Positions 1-7,347 of a stretch of 17,504 nt of DNA are shown one piece after another (the first letter of the stretch is position 1; every line of letters begins with the position of its first letter). The notes beneath the pieces were generated by a model, which was given only the letters and a program-made list of their open reading frames with translations, searched no databases and was not told the DNA's origin. The DNA is from SSC4 sp964642445 (GTDB lineage Bacteria; Chloroflexota; Anaerolineae; SSC4; Amarolineaceae): assembly GCA_964642445.1 (NCBI GenBank), contig CAZXQZ010000088.1, forward strand, positions 1 through 17,504. The letters run 5' to 3'. A program made the translations under genes and the position numbers.

Positions 1-1
1 G

Positions 2-319
2 TCGATCGTCCTGTTTGCGCCGTTCCACTTCGACCAGTGGTATCTGCGCCTGGGCTCGCGCCTGCTGTTGATCCCAGTCCTGGCCGGCATTGCGTATGAG
101 TTCATCCGTTTCAGCGCCAGTCACCTCGACAACCGCCTGGTGTGGCTGGCCATTCAGCCAGGTCTTTGGCTGCAGTCGCTGACGACACGGGAGCCGGAAG
201 ACAACATGCTCGAGTGTGCGATTGCCGCGCTGGTCCCGGTCCTGGCCGCCGATGGCATCGAAGTCGAATCCCCGGTGATGGCCACCGTCCGTCCAGCGGA
301 AGTGGCCGTAGCCGCCTGA
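2..319 (+). CDS. DUF1385 (YqhQ-like) membrane protein, C-terminal fragment
   Basis: The reading frame is open from the first bases of the window and stops at 317-319, so only about the last 105 residues are present and the start lies upstream. The segment around residues 35-70, with WLAIQPGLWLQSLTTREPED followed by an amphipathic helix, matches the conserved end of the DUF1385 family (B. subtilis YqhQ type). The leucine-rich stretch before it (SRLLLIPVLAGIAYEFIRF) fits the last membrane segment of that family. The family's biochemical role is not established, so none is assigned. The protein ends in a short Ala/Val-rich tail and is followed by a strong terminator. Family assignment is by recognition of the C-terminal motif only. 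Confidence 0.8.
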   Translation, partial: SIVLFAPFHFDQWYLRLGSRLLLIPVLAGIAYEFIRFSASHLDNRLVWLAIQPGLWLQSLTTREPEDNMLECAIAALVPVLAADGIEVESPVMATVRPAEVAVAA

Positions 320-403
320 GCGGCGCAACACCAGACCGGTGTTCTGTTTGATCAGCAATGGAGCTGTCACCATGACGCGTGGAAAACGATTTGTTTGATG
401 AGT

Positions 404-452
404 CGAGGGCAGCCGTGCCGGAAATCTGGCAGTGGCATGCCCTCGTTTTTTT
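404..452 (+). terminator. Rho-independent terminator after the DUF1385 gene
   Basis: An 8-bp perfect stem (CGAGGGCA 404-411 with TGCCCTCG 438-445) is extended inwards by GCC/GGC and TGCC/GGCA pairings and is followed directly by seven T (446-452). A weaker hairpin (AACACC 327-332 with GGTGTT 338-343) lies just after the stop codon. The remainder of 320-568 holds no gene and no promoter that I can support; the mdh ribosome-binding site is at its end. Confidence 0.85.
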
Positions 453-568
453 GGCATCGCTGAAAATGAACAACGCACACACGTCGTGCCCGTGCCGCGT
501 GTCTGCGAGCCAATCGCTGCAGCCTGGAAGCCCAGGTTTGCCCGCACAAGTGTAAGGAGTTACATCAT

Positions 569-1501
569 ATGCGTAATAAGATAACGGTTGTTGGTGCTGG
601 GATGGTCGGCGCAAGTACAGCCCTCTGGCTGGCCGAACGCGAATTGGGCGACATCGTGCTGGTCGACATCCCGCAGACCGGCGACATGCCCAAGGGAAAA
701 GGCCTCGATCTGCTGCAAGCCGGGCCGATCGTTGGTTACGACACCCGCATCACCGGAACCACGTCGTACGAGGCCACGGCAAACTCGGACGTCGTGGTCA
801 TCACCGCAGGCATCCCGCGCAAGCCGGGTATGAGCCGCGAGGACCTGGTCGGCACCAATGCCAAAATCGTGGCGAGCGTTGCCCGCCAGATTGCCGAGAC
901 GTCACCCAATGCCATCATCATCGTGGTCACCAATCCGCTCGATACGATGTGTTACGTGGCGAAACAGGCCAGCGGCTTCCCCAAGGAACGTGTGTTGGGC
1001 CAGGCCGGCGTCTTGGACAGCGCCCGCATGCGCGCTTTCATGGCACTCGAGATGAACGTCAGCGTGGAGAACACCCACGCTTTTGTGCTGGGTGGGCACG
1101 GCGACGAAATGGTGCCGCTGGTGCGTTACTCCACCGTGGCCGGTATTCCGATCAACGAGCTGCTGCCGGCCGACCGCGTGGCGGCGATCGTCGAGCGCAC
1201 GCGCAAGGGTGGCGGTGAGATCGTGCAGCTGATGGGCACCAGCGCCTACTACGCGCCCGGCGCAGCCTCGGCCGAGATGGTCGAAGCTATCTTGAAAGAC
1301 AAGAAACTGATTCGTCCCTGCGCGGCCTACCTGGAGGGCGAATACGGGCTCCACGACGTCTATTTTGGGGTGCCGGTCGTCCTGGGCAGCCGCGGCGCCG
1401 AGAAAATCATCGAAGTAACCCTGGCCGACGACGAACGCGCCATGTTCCAGAAATCGGCCGATCTCATTCGCAGTACGATGGCGGTGTTGCCCAAGGATTG
1501 A
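569..1501 (+). CDS. mdh: Malate dehydrogenase (NAD-dependent, LDH-like type)
   Basis: This 310-residue enzyme interconverts malate and oxaloacetate with NAD in the citric acid cycle in the cytoplasm. The Rossmann signature GAGMVG is at residues 9-14 and the NAD-ribose Asp is D33 (LVDI). Substrate arginines R84 and R90 lie in IPRKPGMSR; Arg rather than Gln at the first position marks malate rather than lactate specificity. D150 and R153 are in VLDSARMR, and the catalytic His is H177 in GGHGDE. Length is normal for the family. The ATG at 569 has a clear ribosome-binding site (TAAGGAGT 553-560). The gene is monocistronic, bounded by terminators on both sides. Confidence 0.96.
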   Translation: MRNKITVVGAGMVGASTALWLAERELGDIVLVDIPQTGDMPKGKGLDLLQAGPIVGYDTRITGTTSYEATANSDVVVITAGIPRKPGMSREDLVGTNAKIVASVARQIAETSPNAIIIVVTNPLDTMCYVAKQASGFPKERVLGQAGVLDSARMRAFMALEMNVSVENTHAFVLGGHGDEMVPLVRYSTVAGIPINELLPADRVAAIVERTRKGGGEIVQLMGTSAYYAPGAASAEMVEAILKDKKLIRPCAAYLEGEYGLHDVYFGVPVVLGSRGAEKIIEVTLADDERAMFQKSADLIRSTMAVLPKD

Positions 1502-1532
1502 GGTGGGTTTCTTTCGTACCTATCTTGTGCCA

Positions 1533-1567
1533 CAAAAAGGGCCTGACAAACTGCCAGGCCCTTTTTG
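1533..1567 (+). terminator. Terminator after mdh
   Basis: A perfect 13-bp stem (CAAAAAGGGCCTG 1533-1545 with CAGGCCCTTTTTG 1555-1567) has a 9-nt loop. The T-run lies in the 3' arm, so it can act on transcripts in either direction; the upstream gene is mdh on the plus strand. Confidence 0.9.
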
Positions 1568-1673
1568 TCAGAAGACACCCAGCGCAGCACAGCTTCGACC
1601 GCGGTTGGCCGTTCGCGGCCGGCTGGTGGAATTAGCCATTCATTGTCTATCATCTCACAAGGTAAATGCCAAA

Positions 1674-2408
1674 GTGGAAATTGCCGGAAAGGTCGCACTC
1701 GTGACGGGGGGCGCAGTCCGTGTCGGTAAAACGATCGCCCTCGGTCTGGCCACAGCCGGTGCCGATGTGGCGATCGTCTATCATTCGTCAGCCGCTGCGG
1801 CGGCCGCGACTGTGCGCGATATCCAGGCGTTGGGCGTGCGCGCGCAGGCGGTCGCGGCCGACCTGGCGGATGTGGTCCAGGTCCAGGGTATCGTCGATGC
1901 CGTGCGCGCGCGGCTCGGTGGCGTGGATATCGTGGTGAACAGCGCATCACACCTGGCCACGACACCGCTGCTGACGACGACTTACGACGCGTGGCGACAC
2001 GTCCTGGCGGTGCAGCTCGACGGACCGTTTTTCCTGGCCCAGGCCGCTGTTCCCCTGATGCTGGCACGCGGCGGTGGAGTGATGGTCAACATCCTCGATA
2101 CGTCGATCGACACACCGTGGCCACGGTTCATGGCCCACGCGGCGGGCAAAATGGGGCTGCTTTCGCTCACGCGCAACCTGGCGGTCGAGCTGGCGCCGGC
2201 CATCCGGGTCAATGCAGTGGTGCCAGGACCGGTGCTGCCGCCGGAAGGGTACCCCCCCGCCAAAATCGAGCGGGCGGCCAGCCAGACTCTCCTGCAGCGC
2301 TGGGGAACACCTGAGGATGTCGCACACGCGGTGGAGTTTTTGATTCGCGCCGATTACGTGACCGGCACGGTTCTGCACGTCGACGGGGGTCAACGGTGGG
2401 TGCGCTGA
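1674..2408 (+). CDS. Short-chain dehydrogenase/reductase, pteridine-reductase/FolM-like, with a catalytic Tyr-to-His change
   Basis: A 244-residue classical SDR fold. The NADP-type glycine motif is TGGAVRVGK (11-19), and the NNAG-like motif appears as VNSAS (88-92). The C-terminal region GTPEDVAHAVEFLI...GTVLHVDGGQ is typical of the family. An Asp (D142) occupies the usual Ser position, as in pteridine reductases, 13 residues before the general-base position. At that position His155 replaces the Tyr of YxxxK (HAAGK 155-159), while Lys159 is kept. The frame is open much further upstream, but the conserved domain starts at GTG 1674, with AAGG at 1659-1662, so I chose that start. A TATCAT box at 1648-1653 might be a -10, but no good -35 goes with it. 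Substrate is unknown; activity may be altered or lost. Confidence 0.85.
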   Translation: MEIAGKVALVTGGAVRVGKTIALGLATAGADVAIVYHSSAAAAAATVRDIQALGVRAQAVAADLADVVQVQGIVDAVRARLGGVDIVVNSASHLATTPLLTTTYDAWRHVLAVQLDGPFFLAQAAVPLMLARGGGVMVNILDTSIDTPWPRFMAHAAGKMGLLSLTRNLAVELAPAIRVNAVVPGPVLPPEGYPPAKIERAASQTLLQRWGTPEDVAHAVEFLIRADYVTGTVLHVDGGQRWVR

Positions 2409-2442
2409 CCGCACCTGGCCGCCACAGCAACCCAAATACAAC

Positions 2443-2482
2443 ACTGCCGCCGGGAAACAAGCTCCCCGGCGGCAGTTCTTTT
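2443..2482. terminator. Terminator between convergent SDR and fasciclin genes
   Basis: A perfect 12-bp GC-rich stem (ACTGCCGCCGGG 2443-2454 with CCCGGCGGCAGT 2465-2476) is followed by TCTTTTC on the plus strand. It lies between two convergent genes and can serve both, although the minus-strand side lacks a long T-run. Confidence 0.8.
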
Positions 2483-2515
2483 CATCAGACGCTACTCGTC
2501 ACTCGGTGAGCTGCC

Positions 2516-3477
2516 TTACTCGCTCGGCGGCAGCAGCACCGTGTCGATCACATGGATCACACCATTCGAGGTCTCGATGTCGGTCACGGTCACCAGCGCA
2601 TCGTTGATCATGACCTTGTCACCCTCAACCTTGATCGTCAGCGGTTTGCCCAGAGCTGTGCCGGCTGCGGTCATCTTCACCACATCGGCGGCCATCGCCT
2701 TGCCGGACAGCACGTGGTACAGCAGGATGTCCTTCAGCTTCTCAGGCTCAGCCAGCAGTCCTTCGACAGTACCAGCCGGCAGTTTGGCAAAGGCGTCGTC
2801 GGTCGGGGCGAGCACGGTGAACGGACCTTCACCCTTCAGCGTCTCGACCAGGCCAGCCGCTTCGACGGCAGCCACCAGGGTCTTGAACGTACCCGCCGCA
2901 ACCGCCGTATCGACGATGTCCTTCAGCTCAGTGGCGGGTGCCGCAGGGGGCAGCAGCACGCTGTCGATGACGTGGATGATGCCATTGGTTGCTTCGATGT
3001 CAGCGGCGGTTACCAGCGCATCATTGATGCGGATAGCGTCACCATCGACGGTGATCGTGACCGGCTGTCCGAGCACGGTGTCGGCGCTGGTCAGCTTGGC
3101 CACATCGGTCGACATCGCCTTGGCTGCAATGACGTGGTACAGCAGGATGTCCTTCAGCTTCTCAGGCTCGGCCAGCAGCCCTTCGACAGTACCCGCCGGC
3201 AGCTTGGCAAAGGCGTCGTCGCTCGGGGCCAGCACGGTGAACGGGCCTTCACCCTTCAGGGTGTCGACCAGGCCAGCTGCTTCGACGGCAGCCACCAGGG
3301 TCTTGAACGTACCCGCCGCAACNNNNNNNNNNNNNNNNNNNNNNNNNNNNNNNNNNNNNNNNNNNNNNNNNNNNNNNNNNNNNNNNNNNNNNNNNNNNNN
3401 NNNNNNNNNNNNNNNNNNNNNNCCAGGCCCGCCGCTTCGACGGCGGCCACCAGGGTCTTGAACGTACCCGCCGCAAC
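2516..3477 (-). repeat. 420-bp tandem repeats encoding FAS1 domains
   Basis: Two nearly identical units lie at 2516-2935 and 2936-3355; the same phrase starting CCAGGCC recurs at 2848 and 3268, exactly 420 bp apart. A third copy of the phrase begins at 3423, right after the gap. The close DNA identity suggests recent duplication or gene conversion and explains why assembly failed here. Confidence 0.9.
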
Positions 3478-3639
3478 CGCCGTATCGACGATGTCACTCA
3501 GTTCTGGCGCAGGGGGGACTTCGGTGGCCGGGACAGCCGTTGGCTCTGGCTGAGTCACCGGCTGCGCCGGTGCCGGCGTACATGCACTAATGGCTAATAC
3601 CGCAATCAACAACAGGGACAACAACAATGGGAATCTCAT
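2516..3639 (-). CDS. Secreted lipoprotein of tandem fasciclin (FAS1) domains, interrupted by an assembly gap
   Basis: Read on the minus strand, it starts at ATG 3639-3637 with AAGGAGA just upstream (3646-3651). Residues 1-20 are a lipoprotein signal ending in the lipobox ISAC (Cys20), followed by a Pro/Ala/Thr-rich linker and then FAS1 domains of 140 residues each. The visible domains carry GPFTVLAPSDDAF (H1-like) and NGIIHVIDSVLLP (H2-like) motifs. FAS1 domains mediate adhesion or protein and ligand binding at the cell surface. One hundred N (3323-3422) fall within the first domain, and the reading frame before and after the gap does not match with the gap taken as 100 bp. With one repeat unit restored, the protein would be about 462 residues with three FAS1 domains. 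The gene stands alone, divergent from the his operon. Confidence 0.9.
3323..3422. other. Assembly gap of 100 N
   Basis: Exactly 100 N, a conventional placeholder length. From the 420-bp repeat period, the true missing length is 365 bp, or 365 plus multiples of 420. The 365 figure also restores the reading frame. Confidence 0.97.
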
Positions 3640-3711
3640 TTCAGTCTCCTTGTCACAAACCAGATGTCTCGTTTCGTACTACCCAACTACTTTACCAAAC
3701 CATATGCAAAC

Positions 3712-3739
3712 ACTATACAAACCATTGTCGATCTGTACA
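3712..3739 (-). promoter_or_regulatory. Possible promoter of the fasciclin gene
   Basis: On the minus strand, TGTACA (3739-3734) and TATAGT (3717-3712) are separated by 16 nt, giving a -10 five of six to consensus and a weak -35. The start codon follows about 70 nt downstream. Confidence 0.35.
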
Positions 3740-3780
3740 GTAGCCTTGGTTCCATTCTGAACCGCTGGTTGTGACACATT

Positions 3781-3809
3781 TTGACAATTGCAGATCACTG
3801 TGTTAGACT
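3781..3809 (+). promoter_or_regulatory. Sigma-70-type promoter of the his operon leader
   Basis: A perfect -35 TTGACA (3781-3786), a 17-nt spacer and -10 TAGACT (3804-3809). The predicted start of transcription is near 3816, giving a leader of about 200 nt before hisZ. Confidence 0.7.
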
Positions 3810-3815
3810 GCGGCC

Positions 3816-3920
3816 ATGATGTGGAACAAAACGGATTGTCGAGTTGGTTGGTGTGCCTGTCTGCGGGCCACCGCAGTGGGTTTGTGCCATCACGCATGTT
3901 TGGGCAGACGCCGCGCATAA
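3816..3920 (+). CDS. Possible 34-residue leader peptide upstream of hisZ
   Basis: A short open frame starts ATG ATG TGG six nucleotides after the -10 box and ends at TAA 3918-3920, 27 nt before the terminator hairpin. It has no ribosome-binding site and would have to be translated from a leaderless transcript. It holds two adjacent His codons (CAT CAC, 3888-3893), two Trp codons and several Cys codons, which is not the long His run of enterobacterial his leaders. It may be a regulatory leader peptide or merely a chance frame. Confidence 0.3.
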   Translation: MMWNKTDCRVGWCACLRATAVGLCHHACLGRRRA

Positions 3921-3946
3921 CCGCTGCGCCGGTTGTGTCTGCCTGC

Positions 3947-3975
3947 AAGACTAGTTCAGCGAACTAGTCTTTTTT
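3947..3975 (+). terminator. Intrinsic terminator in the his leader (candidate attenuator)
   Basis: A perfect 11-bp stem (AAGACTAGTTC 3947-3957 with GAACTAGTCTT 3961-3971) has an AGC triloop and continues into TTTT. The T-run is only on the plus strand. No plus-strand gene other than the possible leader peptide lies between the promoter at 3781 and this hairpin, and hisZ starts 39 nt after it. Its natural reading is therefore conditional termination of the his transcript, or the end of a small RNA of about 160 nt. Confidence 0.8.
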
Positions 3976-4013
3976 ATTGGGTTACCCATTTCAGGTATTG
4001 CGCGAGGAACGAA

Positions 4014-5303
4014 GTGATCAAGGGGCAGTTGCCATACGGCGTCGGTGATCTTTTTTTTGAATATGCCGCCCAGCAGCGGATGCTGGAGTTCCGCTTGCGT
4101 TGCGTCTTTGCGGCCTGGGCCTATGCAGAGATCATTTCGCCAACCCTGGAATATGCCGACGTCGTATCCGGGCCGGCCGGCAGCCAGTTGGCCAGCAATA
4201 TCATGCGTTTCGTCGACCGCAACGGCGAAACGTTGGCCCTGCGGCCCGATCTGACGATCCCGACGGCGCGTGCCGTGGCAAGCAAACTGTACGATCAGCC
4301 GCAGCCGCTGCGCCTGTGTTACATCGGCAGCGTCTTCCGGTATGAAGATCCCCAGGCCGGCCGGCGCCGTGAGTTCACACAGGCTGGCTTTGAGCTGATT
4401 GGAGCAGGCACGGTGGCCGCCGACGCCGAGGTACTGCAGCTGACAGTTGCCGCTCTGCACGCGGCCGAGTTGGACCAGTTCATGCTCACCATCGGACACA
4501 TGGGTTTCTACCGCAGCCTGCTCGCCGCGCTCGACCTGCCCGCCGATGCCGAGGCGGCGCTGACCGCAGCCATCGACCGCAAACGCCAGGGTGACCTGCT
4601 GCAGTTGATCGAGTCGCTGCCGCTCTCCCCTGCTGCCCAACGTTCGCTGCGTAGCCTGCCATCGCTCAACGGCCATAACGGTGTATTCGAGCGGGCCTAT
4701 GACGCCTGCCTGACACCCGCCATGGCGGCGGCGGTGACGCACCTGCACCAGGTGTGGCAGCGCCTCGACGACTTGGAGCTGGCATCCTACATCATGATCG
4801 ACTTTAGCGAGATTCGTGGCATGGCCTACTACACCGGCCTGACCTTCGAAGGCTTCGCTCCCGGCGTTGGTGCGGCCCTGTGCAGCGGTGGCCGCTACGA
4901 TGAGCTGATCGGGCATTTTGGCTCACCGCTGCCCGCGGTCGGCTGTGCGCTGGTGGTGGACCGGCTGTTGGACACGTCGCGACACCAGGGCACCGCCCTG
5001 CCGTCGCTGACGCCCGACTGGCTGGTGGGCAGCGCACCCGATTGTGACGTACGCCCGCTGCAAGCCTGGCTCGATGACCGCCGCGCGCAGGGTCAGATGA
5101 TCGACGTCGACCTGTTGGGGCGTGACGAAGCGGCCCTGCGTGCCGTGCGCCAGGCACGTGGCATTCCCCGCCTCCTCTGGTATGCCGGGCCGCTGGCGAT
5201 CACGCTGACCGATACCGCTGGCACCCATGCTCTCACCCTGGACGCGCTGCTGGCCCTGTCTCCGGAGGACGCCATGACCCGCCGGGAGGTACGTCGATGG
5301 TGA
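4014..5303 (+). CDS. hisZ: ATP phosphoribosyltransferase regulatory subunit HisZ
   Basis: A 429-residue paralogue of histidyl-tRNA synthetase that acts as the regulatory subunit of short-form HisG in the first step of histidine biosynthesis. Class II synthetase landmarks are visible: LRPDLTIPTAR (76-86), FRYEDPQAGRRREFTQ (108-123), GMAYYTGLTFEGF (269-281) and SGGRYDEL (291-298). The neighbouring short HisG, which needs this partner, decides the call against a true HisRS. The frame extends upstream into the terminator hairpin. The chosen GTG at 4014 has GAGGAA (4004-4009) at proper spacing, and homologous sequence begins at LPYGVGDLF. It overlaps hisG by 7 nt, implying translational coupling. 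Confidence 0.93.
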   Translation: MIKGQLPYGVGDLFFEYAAQQRMLEFRLRCVFAAWAYAEIISPTLEYADVVSGPAGSQLASNIMRFVDRNGETLALRPDLTIPTARAVASKLYDQPQPLRLCYIGSVFRYEDPQAGRRREFTQAGFELIGAGTVAADAEVLQLTVAALHAAELDQFMLTIGHMGFYRSLLAALDLPADAEAALTAAIDRKRQGDLLQLIESLPLSPAAQRSLRSLPSLNGHNGVFERAYDACLTPAMAAAVTHLHQVWQRLDDLELASYIMIDFSEIRGMAYYTGLTFEGFAPGVGAALCSGGRYDELIGHFGSPLPAVGCALVVDRLLDTSRHQGTALPSLTPDWLVGSAPDCDVRPLQAWLDDRRAQGQMIDVDLLGRDEAALRAVRQARGIPRLLWYAGPLAITLTDTAGTHALTLDALLALSPEDAMTRREVRRW

Positions 5304-6007
5304 CCCTGCGGCCTGAACAAACTGATCGGGAACACCTGACCATTGCTTTGCCCAAGGGGCGCATGCAGCACCAGGCGTTGGCGCTGCTGCATGCGCTCGG
5401 TTATATGCGCGATACGCGCGGCGATGCCGATGGTGACGCGGCCCGCCGCCTGTTGATACCTGTCGTGGGCGGCCGCTTGAGTTACCTGTTGGCCAAACCG
5501 GGTGATGTGCCCATCTACGTCGAATACGGCGTGGCCGACCTGGGGATCGTAGGCGAAGACGTCCTGCGCGAAAGCGGCCGTGATGTGTACGAGCCGCTGC
5601 GTTTGCCGTTCGGACACTGCCACCTGGCCGTGGCTGGCCGCGCCGACCGTCCGGTACGTCCCCTGCGTCTCGAACCCAACCTGCGCATTGCCACCAAATA
5701 TCCTAACCTGGCGCGCGATTATTTTCATCGCCGCGGCATCTCAGCCGAGATCATCGCCTTGAACGGTTCGGTCGAGCTGGCGCCGCTGGTGGGCCTGGCC
5801 GACTTGATCGTCGACCTGGTGGAGACCGGTTCCACGCTCAAGGCCAATGGCCTGGTCGAGCTGCGCACGATTTTGCACGTGCAGGCCTGCCTGATTGCCA
5901 ATCGCGCCAGTTATCGTCTGAAATCCGAGACGATGCAGACCTTCATCGATCAACTGCGCCGCGCTGTCGAAACGACGGATGTGGTGCAGGGGGAGCGTCG
6001 ATTGTGA
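5297..6007 (+). CDS. hisG: ATP phosphoribosyltransferase catalytic subunit, short form
   Basis: This enzyme condenses ATP and PRPP to phosphoribosyl-ATP, the committed and feedback-inhibited step of histidine synthesis. It has 236 residues, the length of the short form that lacks the C-terminal regulatory domain and works with HisZ. Visible motifs are LTIALPKGRM near the start (14-23), YVEYGVADLGIVGEDVL (74-90) and the PRPP-binding loop DLIVDLVETGSTLKANGL (169-186). The ATG at 5297 lies inside the end of hisZ. The stop overlaps the GTG start of hisD, keeping the three genes in one coupled unit. Confidence 0.96.
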   Translation: MVTLRPEQTDREHLTIALPKGRMQHQALALLHALGYMRDTRGDADGDAARRLLIPVVGGRLSYLLAKPGDVPIYVEYGVADLGIVGEDVLRESGRDVYEPLRLPFGHCHLAVAGRADRPVRPLRLEPNLRIATKYPNLARDYFHRRGISAEIIALNGSVELAPLVGLADLIVDLVETGSTLKANGLVELRTILHVQACLIANRASYRLKSETMQTFIDQLRRAVETTDVVQGERRL

Positions 6008-7347
6008 TACCCATTTTTACCGATGTTGCCCTGGCGCAGCGCACCCTCCTGCGCCGCTCCTCCTGGGACGAGCAGGTAGTACCGGAAGCCGTGCTGGATG
6101 GGATCGCCGCACGATTCGGCAGCCGGCTGACCCCAACCGCCGCCGTCACCCAGGTGCTGGCCGATGTTCGCCGCACGGGTGACGCCGCTGCGCGCGCCTG
6201 GACCGCGCGCATCGACGGTGTCGAGCTGGCGACGCTGGTGGTATCCCAGGCCGAACAAGCCGCCGCCCTCGCCCGACTGCCGGCCGAGCTGGTGTCGGCG
6301 CTGCGGCTGGCGGTCGATCGGGTCACGACTTTCCACCGCAAACAGCCCAACGATTCCTGGATCGACAACGGCCCTGAAGGGGTGCTGGGCCAGTTGGTGC
6401 GCCCGATCGATGCCGTGGGTGTCTACGTGCCGGGAGGAACCGCCCCCCTGCCGTCGTCCCTGTTGATGGCCGCCGTGCCGGCACGCGTCGCCGGCGTGCG
6501 CCGCATCGTCGTCGCCACCCCACCCGATCGCCAGAGTGGCCGCGTGCCGGATGTCATTCTGGGTGCGGCGGCCCTGGTTGGCGTCGACGAGCTGTGGTCC
6601 GTGGGCGGCGCCCAGGCGATTGGACTGCTGGCCTATGGCAGCCAGACGTTGGCCCCGGTCGACAAGATCGTGGGTCCGGGTGGGCTGTTCGTCACCCTGG
6701 CCAAGCGCCAGGTCTATGGAGTGGTCGGTATCGACGGTATTCCTGGTCCCACCGAAACCATGGTCATTGCTGATGCCCACGCCAATCCGGAACTGGTCGC
6801 CGCCGATCTGCTGGCCCAGGCCGAGCATGACGTCCTGGCTTCGGCGATTTTGCTGACCCCGTCGGCTGACCTTGCGCGGCGGGTGCAGCTTGCGGTCGCC
6901 CGCCAGCTGGAGGACCTCAGTCGTGCCGAGATCATCGTGCAGTCGCTCGGCGGTCGGGGTGGCATCGTCGTCACCGCCGACCTGGTGCAGGCGCTCGACC
7001 TGGCCAATGCCTATGCCCCGGAACACCTGTGCCTGCTGGTGCAGGACCCTGCGTCGATTGTGGACCAGGTGCGCCACGCCGGCGGGATTTTCCTCGGCGA
7101 AGGCTCCTTCGAAGTGTTGGGGGACTACGTAGCCGGGCCCAGCCATGTCATGCCCACGGAGGGGTCGGCGCGTTTTGCCTCAGCGCTGAGTGTGGCCGAC
7201 TTCGTCAAACGCATCAGCCTGGTGGGCCTCACACCGGCGGGCGGTCGTGCACTCAGCGCCGCCGCGGCCCGCCTGGCCGAGGCAGAGGGGCTCACGGCAC
7301 ACGCCGCGGCCGCACGCCAACGCCTGGCGCAGGTGCCACATGACTGA
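6004..7347 (+). CDS. hisD: Histidinol dehydrogenase
   Basis: This zinc enzyme oxidises L-histidinol to L-histidine in two NAD-dependent steps, the end of the pathway. In 447 residues the family landmarks are present: VGVYVPGGTAPLPSSLLM (138-155), SVGGAQAIGLLAYG (199-212) and GPTETMVIAD (248-257). By family correspondence, the zinc ligands are Q272, H275 (QAEHD), D374 (GDYVAGPSH) and H433. The catalytic pair is E340-H341 in APEHL. The start is GTG 6004, which overlaps the hisG stop and has AGGGGGAG at 5988-5995. The last codons overlap the following acetyltransferase by 8 nt. Confidence 0.96.
   Translation: MIPIFTDVALAQRTLLRRSSWDEQVVPEAVLDGIAARFGSRLTPTAAVTQVLADVRRTGDAAARAWTARIDGVELATLVVSQAEQAAALARLPAELVSALRLAVDRVTTFHRKQPNDSWIDNGPEGVLGQLVRPIDAVGVYVPGGTAPLPSSLLMAAVPARVAGVRRIVVATPPDRQSGRVPDVILGAAALVGVDELWSVGGAQAIGLLAYGSQTLAPVDKIVGPGGLFVTLAKRQVYGVVGIDGIPGPTETMVIADAHANPELVAADLLAQAEHDVLASAILLTPSADLARRVQLAVARQLEDLSRAEIIVQSLGGRGGIVVTADLVQALDLANAYAPEHLCLLVQDPASIVDQVRHAGGIFLGEGSFEVLGDYVAGPSHVMPTEGSARFASALSVADFVKRISLVGLTPAGGRALSAAAARLAEAEGLTAHAAAARQRLAQVPHD

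Noticed and set aside
1503..1673. N-terminal extension of the short-chain dehydrogenase
   Set aside because: It would be encoded through the mdh terminator hairpin and has no family similarity; the domain starts at residue 1 of the chosen GTG.
2541..3553. Long plus-strand frames across the fasciclin gene
   Set aside because: They read antisense through FAS1 repeats and across the N gap; the minus-strand frame has a lipoprotein signal, FAS1 motifs and a ribosome-binding site.
3816..3975. T-box riboswitch upstream of hisZ
   Set aside because: The leader is short and has no match to the conserved T-box phrase (AGGGTGG-ACCGCG type); only ACCGC occurs, inside an unrelated small hairpin at 3861-3876.
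3933..4013. Upstream extension of hisZ to the first possible start codon
   Set aside because: It would put the start within the terminator hairpin, has no ribosome-binding site and adds residues not typical of HisZ; GTG 4014 has GAGGAA at correct spacing.
4014..5303. Histidyl-tRNA synthetase rather than HisZ
   Set aside because: The gene overlaps a short-form hisG, which requires HisZ, and lies at the head of a his operon.
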